Assembly (NCBI GenBank): GCA_963779685.1
Contig: CAVZZG010000003.1
Coordinates: 1,798,001-1,862,000, forward strand
Reading direction: 5' to 3'
DNA: 64,000 nucleotides
DNA from: CAVZZG01 sp963779685
GTDB lineage: Bacteria; Actinomycetota; Thermoleophilia; Gaiellales; F1-60-MAGs149
The notes beneath the pieces are model-generated. The model was not told the DNA's origin. It ran no database searches and saw nothing but the letters and a program-made list of their open reading frames with translations. This document shows, one piece after another, positions 60,176 through 64,000 of the stretch. Positions within the stretch are counted from its first letter, which is position 1. Each line of letters starts with the position of its first letter. The position numbers and the translations under genes were made by a program.

Positions 60176-61644
60176 GTGGCAGCCTCGGCCGGGACGACCG
60201 ACACCGCTGCCGAGGCCTCGTCAGCCGGCTCCGCCGAGGGCAGCGCAGCGAGGCTCGCCGCGAGCGAGGCGGCGATCCAGGCCGTGGGATCGGTGAAGAG
60301 CTGGGCGTAGGCCATGGCGTGAACGGCGAGCGCGACGAGGGAGGCCGCGAGCACGACGCGCCACGGCCGGTCCGGCACTCGCCTGACCGAGCGGACGATA
60401 CACGCCACGACGACGGCGAACAGGCAGAGGCCGACCACCCCGGTCTCGGCCGCGACGCCGATGACGACGTTGTGCGGGGCGATCGAGGCCCGTTCGAGCG
60501 CGGTCTTCCCGGTCGCCTGGGCGAAGCCCCCGACCCCGACCCCGAAAACGGCATGATCGAGGAACGTCCGCCCGCCGCGCTCGACCAGTTCGACGCGGGA
60601 CGAGGACGCCTTGTTGACCGACTTGTGCAGGACCTTCATCACCTGCGGCTGCGAGAACGCGACGCCGACGACGACCACCAGCACGGCGGCGGCGGCGGCG
60701 AGCGCGGCGAGCTTGCGCCAGGCGGCGGCGATCAGCACGGCGATGCCCGCGATGAGCGCTGCGAAGCTGGTCTGGGAGTAGGTGAAGACGACGGCCGCGA
60801 AGATCACCGGGGCCAGGCAGGCGCCGACCACGATCCGCCGCGACGGCGACGCGAACAGGCAGGCCCCGACGATCGTGACGAGCGCCAGCACCTCGAAGCG
60901 CCCGAACAGGCTCGGGTCGTAGAAGATCGAGTTGACCCGGAACAGGCTCGAGTACGCGTTCGAGAGCTCGAGCTTGTGGTTGGTGTAGACGACCCGCGCG
61001 AAGTGCTGGTACACCGCCACGAGCGCGAAGGCGACGGCCGCGGCGACCTGGACCGCGGGCGTGGCGCGCCGGAACCGAAGATCACCGGCGCAGCGGGCGG
61101 TCAACGACGCGATCACCGCCAGCGGCAGGTAGCCGGAGACCAGATCGAAGGAGGCCTGGTCGGCATCCCGGGTCCACGCGCTGGTGACCGCCACCCACAG
61201 CGTGAAGGCGGCGAGGGCCCAGCCGGTCAGGCCCAGCTCCGGGCTCTCGGCTCCGCCGCGGACGGTGCGGATCGCGAGCGCCAGGAGACCCGCGAGCAGC
61301 ACCAGGAACATCGGCGCCAGGTGGTCGATCGGCCGCGGCGGGTCGTGCAGCACGGGCCGGAGGGCGAGCAGCCCGGCGGCCAGGGGCACCACGAACGGCC
61401 AGCGCAGGGCCACGAGCGTCAGCAGCGTGAAGGCACCGGCCGCGGCCGCCGCCAGCAGGGCGACGACGGCATGGGAGTGCGCGATCTCGGCCGACCCGTT
61501 GACACGCCCGATGCCGAGCGGCACGACGCCGACGGCGAAGGCGGCGATGCCCAGCAGGCGCTGGCGAGCGTCGCGCTCGACGAGCAGCAGTCCGGCGCCG
61601 GCAGCGGCGACGACTGCCGCGATCGGTACGTAGGTCGCCGACAC
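60172..61644 (-). CDS. O-antigen ligase/polymerase-like membrane protein (Wzy/WaaL superfamily)
   Basis: 490 aa, about 12-13 helices. YSSLFRVNSIFYDPSLFGRF and the large extracytoplasmic loop with LVERGGRTFLDHAVFGVGVGGF and the SIAPHNVVIGVAAETG segment (His typical of the ligase family) identify the O-antigen ligase domain. It would join or polymerise lipid-linked glycans. GTG at 61644 lies 13 nt after the metallopeptidase stop, with TAGACT 10 nt upstream. It overlaps the beta-propeller gene by 4 nt. Confidence 0.85.
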   Translation of the reverse strand: MSATYVPIAAVVAAAGAGLLLVERDARQRLLGIAAFAVGVVPLGIGRVNGSAEIAHSHAVVALLAAAAAGAFTLLTLVALRWPFVVPLAAGLLALRPVLHDPPRPIDHLAPMFLVLLAGLLALAIRTVRGGAESPELGLTGWALAAFTLWVAVTSAWTRDADQASFDLVSGYLPLAVIASLTARCAGDLRFRRATPAVQVAAAVAFALVAVYQHFARVVYTNHKLELSNAYSSLFRVNSIFYDPSLFGRFEVLALVTIVGACLFASPSRRIVVGACLAPVIFAAVVFTYSQTSFAALIAGIAVLIAAAWRKLAALAAAAAVLVVVVGVAFSQPQVMKVLHKSVNKASSSRVELVERGGRTFLDHAVFGVGVGGFAQATGKTALERASIAPHNVVIGVAAETGVVGLCLFAVVVACIVRSVRRVPDRPWRVVLAASLVALAVHAMAYAQLFTDPTAWIAASLAASLAALPSAEPADEASAAVSVVPAEAAT

Positions 61645-61657
61645 GGCGACGCGGAGT

Positions 61658-62953
61658 CTAACGGGCTGCGCTGACCCGGAAGGCCGTCGCCACCGGGCGC
61701 CCGTTCGCGAGCACGAGCGTGGCCGCACCGGCGTCGCCGCCGGCCGGGATCGTGAAGGCCAGCCGGCCCCTGCCGACGACGACCGGGCGCCGCAGCACCT
61801 TGCCGCCGGCGAGCACCAGCGCGAGGTCGCGGCGCAGCAGCTGCTCGAGCCCCGCCCGCACCCTGACCGTCACCCGCACCCTGGCGGTGTTCCCCGGCCA
61901 GGAGACGTCGACGTAGTGGTAGCCCAGCGGGGCGAGCCGCAGCGTGCCGGTGCTGGCGGGTGTCACCGAGAGGTTCGCCCGCAGCGGGACGGGACCGAGG
62001 TAGTCCCGGTAGCTGTCGGCGATCACCACATCCGCGAGCGGCGCGAGATCCCGCGCCGCGAGCGCCATGTCGAGGGTCGACCGGTGCGTGTCGGCGTAGC
62101 GGTCGACGTCGGCATACACGGTGCCGCGGGCACCGTCGGTGCCGAGCCGGGCGAGGATCCTCCGCACCCGCTGCGGATGCCGGCTGCCGTCGGTGGCGGC
62201 GTACCAGAAGCCCCACGACTCGTAGGACTGGGCCGTGACCGGCTTCGTCGCCGCCGCGGCCTCGGCGAGCCGCGCCAGCAGGTTCGGAAGCGGGCTGGCG
62301 CGCGTGATCTGCAGGGCGCCGGGCACGACCAGAGCGGCCATCCAGTTGGCCGTACCCTCCACGACGTAGCCGGGAAGACGATCGAGCCGGCGGGCGACCC
62401 GGCACTGGATGGAATGGAAGTACTCGTGCGCGATGGTCTCGCGCAGCAGGCCGTCGGGGTTGCGACTGACGTAGTCGGTGGCGAGCACGGAGTTGCTCCA
62501 CGAGCGCAGCACCCGATTGCCGACGGACGAGAACATGCACCACGTCCGGCCCGTCTCGCCGTTGCCGGTCGAGCGGTGCAGGTACACGTCGAACAGGCCG
62601 TCCCCGCCAGCGCGCCCGGTGCCGGCGTCCGACGCGGCGGCGGGGAAGCCGAGGGCCATCTCGCGCGCCCGGATCGGCTCGACGCGCTGGGCCATGGCCC
62701 GGACGACCCACGGCAGCGTCCGGCAGTCGCCGTCGCCGCCGAGGGGCGCGTCCGCCGAGCGCCGGCGGTCGTCCCACCAGATCTTGAAGTGCGCCGTGCT
62801 GACGGTGCAGAGGACCGCCGACGACGAGTAGGTCGCATTGGCGGCGACGACGGCAGGGTCGCCCGACCGCCCGGCGGGAGCCGCCTGGGCGTTGGCAACG
62901 GCGAGCAGCGGTGCGAGCACTGCCACGGCGACCAGAAGGCGGCATCGCGGCAC
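61658..62953 (-). CDS. Secreted putative zinc metallopeptidase
   Basis: 431 aa. Signal peptide (CRLLVAVAVLAPLLAVANAQA), then a metallopeptidase domain with HEYFH in LRETIAHEYFHSIQC and the downstream Glu in VVEGTANWMAAL, a gluzincin-type HExxH...E layout. The C-terminal ~110 residues are a beta-rich domain (VRVTVRVRAGLEQ). GTG at 62953 has TACGGT 6 nt upstream on the minus strand (62965-62960). First gene of the surface-polymer operon and divergent from an SDR gene only 23 bp away. Substrate unknown. Confidence 0.8.
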   Translation of the reverse strand: MPRCRLLVAVAVLAPLLAVANAQAAPAGRSGDPAVVAANATYSSSAVLCTVSTAHFKIWWDDRRRSADAPLGGDGDCRTLPWVVRAMAQRVEPIRAREMALGFPAAASDAGTGRAGGDGLFDVYLHRSTGNGETGRTWCMFSSVGNRVLRSWSNSVLATDYVSRNPDGLLRETIAHEYFHSIQCRVARRLDRLPGYVVEGTANWMAALVVPGALQITRASPLPNLLARLAEAAAATKPVTAQSYESWGFWYAATDGSRHPQRVRRILARLGTDGARGTVYADVDRYADTHRSTLDMALAARDLAPLADVVIADSYRDYLGPVPLRANLSVTPASTGTLRLAPLGYHYVDVSWPGNTARVRVTVRVRAGLEQLLRRDLALVLAGGKVLRRPVVVGRGRLAFTIPAGGDAGAATLVLANGRPVATAFRVSAAR

Positions 62954-62959
62954 GTTTCC

Positions 62960-62969
62960 ACCGTACCAT
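62960..62969. promoter_or_regulatory. Overlapping divergent -10 elements sharing one TA step
   Basis: Plus strand TACCAT at 62964-62969 precedes the SDR GTG (62977) by 7 nt; minus strand TACGGT at 62965-62960 precedes the metallopeptidase GTG (62953) by 6 nt. The two hexamers share the bases 62964-62965. Both genes would thus be transcribed leaderless from one symmetrical melting site. Confidence 0.6.
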
Positions 62970-62976
62970 TGGTTTT

Positions 62977-63762
62977 GTGGCTGGACGAGTGGCAAATCGT
63001 GTGTGCGTCATCACCGGTGGAGCGGGCTTCATCGGCCTCGCGGCGGCCCGTCGCCTGGCTGCCGAGGGTGCCCGCGTCGCGCTGGCCGACATCGACGTCG
63101 CGGCGGCCGAAGCCGCCGCGGCTGCGATCGTCGCCGACGGCGGAGATGCGGCGGTGTTCGCGGTCGACGTGACCGATGCCGCCTCGATCGAGGCGCTGTA
63201 CCGCGACGTGCACGCCCGCTACGGCCGGATCGACGTGTGCTTCAACAACGCCGGGGTGCTCCTGCCCGGAGACGGCGACCCGGTCGCCACCTCGCTGGAG
63301 ACGTGGCTCCGGGTGGTCGCGATCAACCAGACGAGCATCTTCCTGTGCCTCAAGTACCAATTGCCGTACCTCGTCGCGGGCGGCGGCGGCTCGATCATCA
63401 ACACCGCCTCGATGGTCGCCCTCCAGGGTGCTGCGACACCGCAGATCGCCTACGACGCGACCAAAGGGGCGATCGTGACCATGAGCCGCGACGTCGCGGT
63501 CACCTATGCGAAGGCCGGCATCCGCTGCAACGCGCTGTGCCCTGGCCCGGTCGAGACGCCACTGTTCCAGGGGATCTTCGGCGCGGATCCGGCCGCTGCG
63601 CAACGGCGGCTCGTCCACATCCCGGGCGGCCGCTTCGGCCGGCCCGACGAGATCGCGCACGCGGTCGTGTACCTCGCCTCCGAGGAGTCGACCTGGACGA
63701 GCGGCACGGCATTCCTGGTGGACGGCGCGATCACCAACGCCTACACCACGCCGCTCGACTGA
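62977..63762 (+). CDS. Short-chain dehydrogenase/reductase
   Basis: 261 aa. Classical SDR: TGGAGFIGLAAARRLAAEGA (a TGxxGxG-type cofactor loop reading GGAGFIG), LADID, NNAGVLLPG, catalytic Ser in NTASMVALQG and YxxxK in IAYDATKGA, and CPGPVETPLF. NAD(P)-dependent oxidoreductase of unknown substrate. GTG at 62977 (62986 also possible). Its 3' end overlaps the convergent EamA gene by 22 nt. Divergent from the metallopeptidase. Confidence 0.9.
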   Translation: MAGRVANRVCVITGGAGFIGLAAARRLAAEGARVALADIDVAAAEAAAAAIVADGGDAAVFAVDVTDAASIEALYRDVHARYGRIDVCFNNAGVLLPGDGDPVATSLETWLRVVAINQTSIFLCLKYQLPYLVAGGGGSIINTASMVALQGAATPQIAYDATKGAIVTMSRDVAVTYAKAGIRCNALCPGPVETPLFQGIFGADPAAAQRRLVHIPGGRFGRPDEIAHAVVYLASEESTWTSGTAFLVDGAITNAYTTPLD

Positions 63763-64000
63763 CGCACCGCGACGAGCCCGCTGGCCACGATCAGCGCGGC
63801 CCCAACCAGGTCGAGCGGCGCCGGGACGTTGTCGAAGATCAGCACGCCCCACAGGATCCCCCAGAGGATGGCCGTGTACTCGAAGGGGGCCAGGCGGCTG
63901 GAGGCCGCGGTGCGGTAGGCATGGCTGAGCAGGACGCCGCCGAGCGCTGCGATCGGGCCGCAGAGCGCGAGCAGCGCCAGGTCGCGCGGGGTGGGCACGG
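63741..64000 (-). CDS. EamA/DMT-superfamily transporter, partial (right edge)
   Basis: The C-terminal ~85 residues of a minus-strand gene that continues beyond base 64000. LLSHAYRTAASSRLAPFEYTAILWGILWGVLIF and LVGAALIVASGLVAVRQ are typical of the last EamA repeat (AYRxAxxSxLAPFEYT). An ATG at 63998 is internal, not the gene start. It overlaps the SDR 3' end by 22 nt. Confidence 0.8.
   Translation of the reverse strand, partial: VPTPRDLALLALCGPIAALGGVLLSHAYRTAASSRLAPFEYTAILWGILWGVLIFDNVPAPLDLVGAALIVASGLVAVRQSSGVV

Overview
High-GC bacterial chromosome segment, tightly packed, with many 1–8 nt start/stop overlaps. Gene content and signals suggest an actinobacterium, probably of the Thermoleophilia (Gaiellales/Solirubrobacterales-like) type: actinobacterial-style aspartokinase with an internal start, GTP-dependent PEP carboxykinase, YlbL-type Lon/PDZ protease, ECF sigma factors with a zf-HC2 anti-sigma factor, and many starts preceded by a TANNNT hexamer 6–8 nt upstream (leaderless mRNA). 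The taxonomic call is inference; there is no rRNA here. No phage, insertion sequence or CRISPR array is visible, so this looks like core chromosome.

Layout. 0–3.8 kb: end of a membrane protein, a processive GT2 glycosyltransferase, and a convergent secreted FN3/glycoside hydrolase broken by a one-base frameshift. 3.9–10.7 kb: a six-gene operon for a membrane complex of the hydrogenase-4/formate-hydrogenlyase type (HyfB, C, E, F, G and I homologues, no ferredoxin subunit, no maturation genes). 10.7–16.1 kb: Ca2+/cation antiporter, KdpD/KdpE-like two-component pair, three evenly spaced CGGATCCG palindromes, and a Kup potassium transporter ending in a perfect hairpin. 16.2–20.1 kb: MsrB, tRNA-Ser(GGA), a hydrolase–adenylate-cyclase fusion, a GH3 enzyme, tRNA-Val(CAC), and a quinone-reductase-like enzyme whose reading frame runs into the tRNA.

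20.1–26 kb: large-type SRP RNA, dnaX, ybaB, recR, a methyltransferase, then lysC–asd. 26–33.7 kb: GNAT-like protein, Asp23 protein, metallophosphoesterase, a structured intergenic element, a secreted nuclease, an EcsC-like protein, an unusual coiled-coil/beta-CASP metallo-beta-lactamase protein, two membrane proteins and a YbaK protein. 33.7–40.1 kb: TCA-cycle block on the minus strand (citrate synthase-like, icd, sdhA, sdhB, CCG-domain subunit) interrupted by about 420 bp carrying four GGGGACWGTCCCC palindromes. 40.1–46.8 kb: pabB-pabC-pabA (folate), pckG, YbaK protein, YlbL protease, a small Cys-rich protein and a LapA protein.

46.8–55.6 kb: amidase, a PAS/GGDEF/HD-GYP c-di-GMP protein, an aminotransferase, sucCD, and a four-gene coupled operon sigma–Ogt–sigma–anti-sigma. 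55.6–56.6 kb: repeat-rich gap. 56.6–64 kb: a minus-strand surface-polymer operon (metallopeptidase, O-antigen ligase-like, PQQ-type beta-propeller, GT-C-like membrane protein, frameshifted ROK kinase) diverging from an SDR gene through a 23-bp intergenic promoter, then a DMT transporter cut by the window edge.

Functionally the window combines central carbon metabolism (TCA steps, gluconeogenesis), aspartate-family and folate biosynthesis, potassium homeostasis, replication/repair, and envelope polymer assembly. The most unusual items are the Hyf-like complex with degenerate metal-site motifs, the citrate synthase-like protein with three altered catalytic positions, the sigma–Ogt–sigma–anti-sigma operon, the coiled-coil/beta-CASP protein, and the symmetrical divergent leaderless promoter at 62.96 kb.
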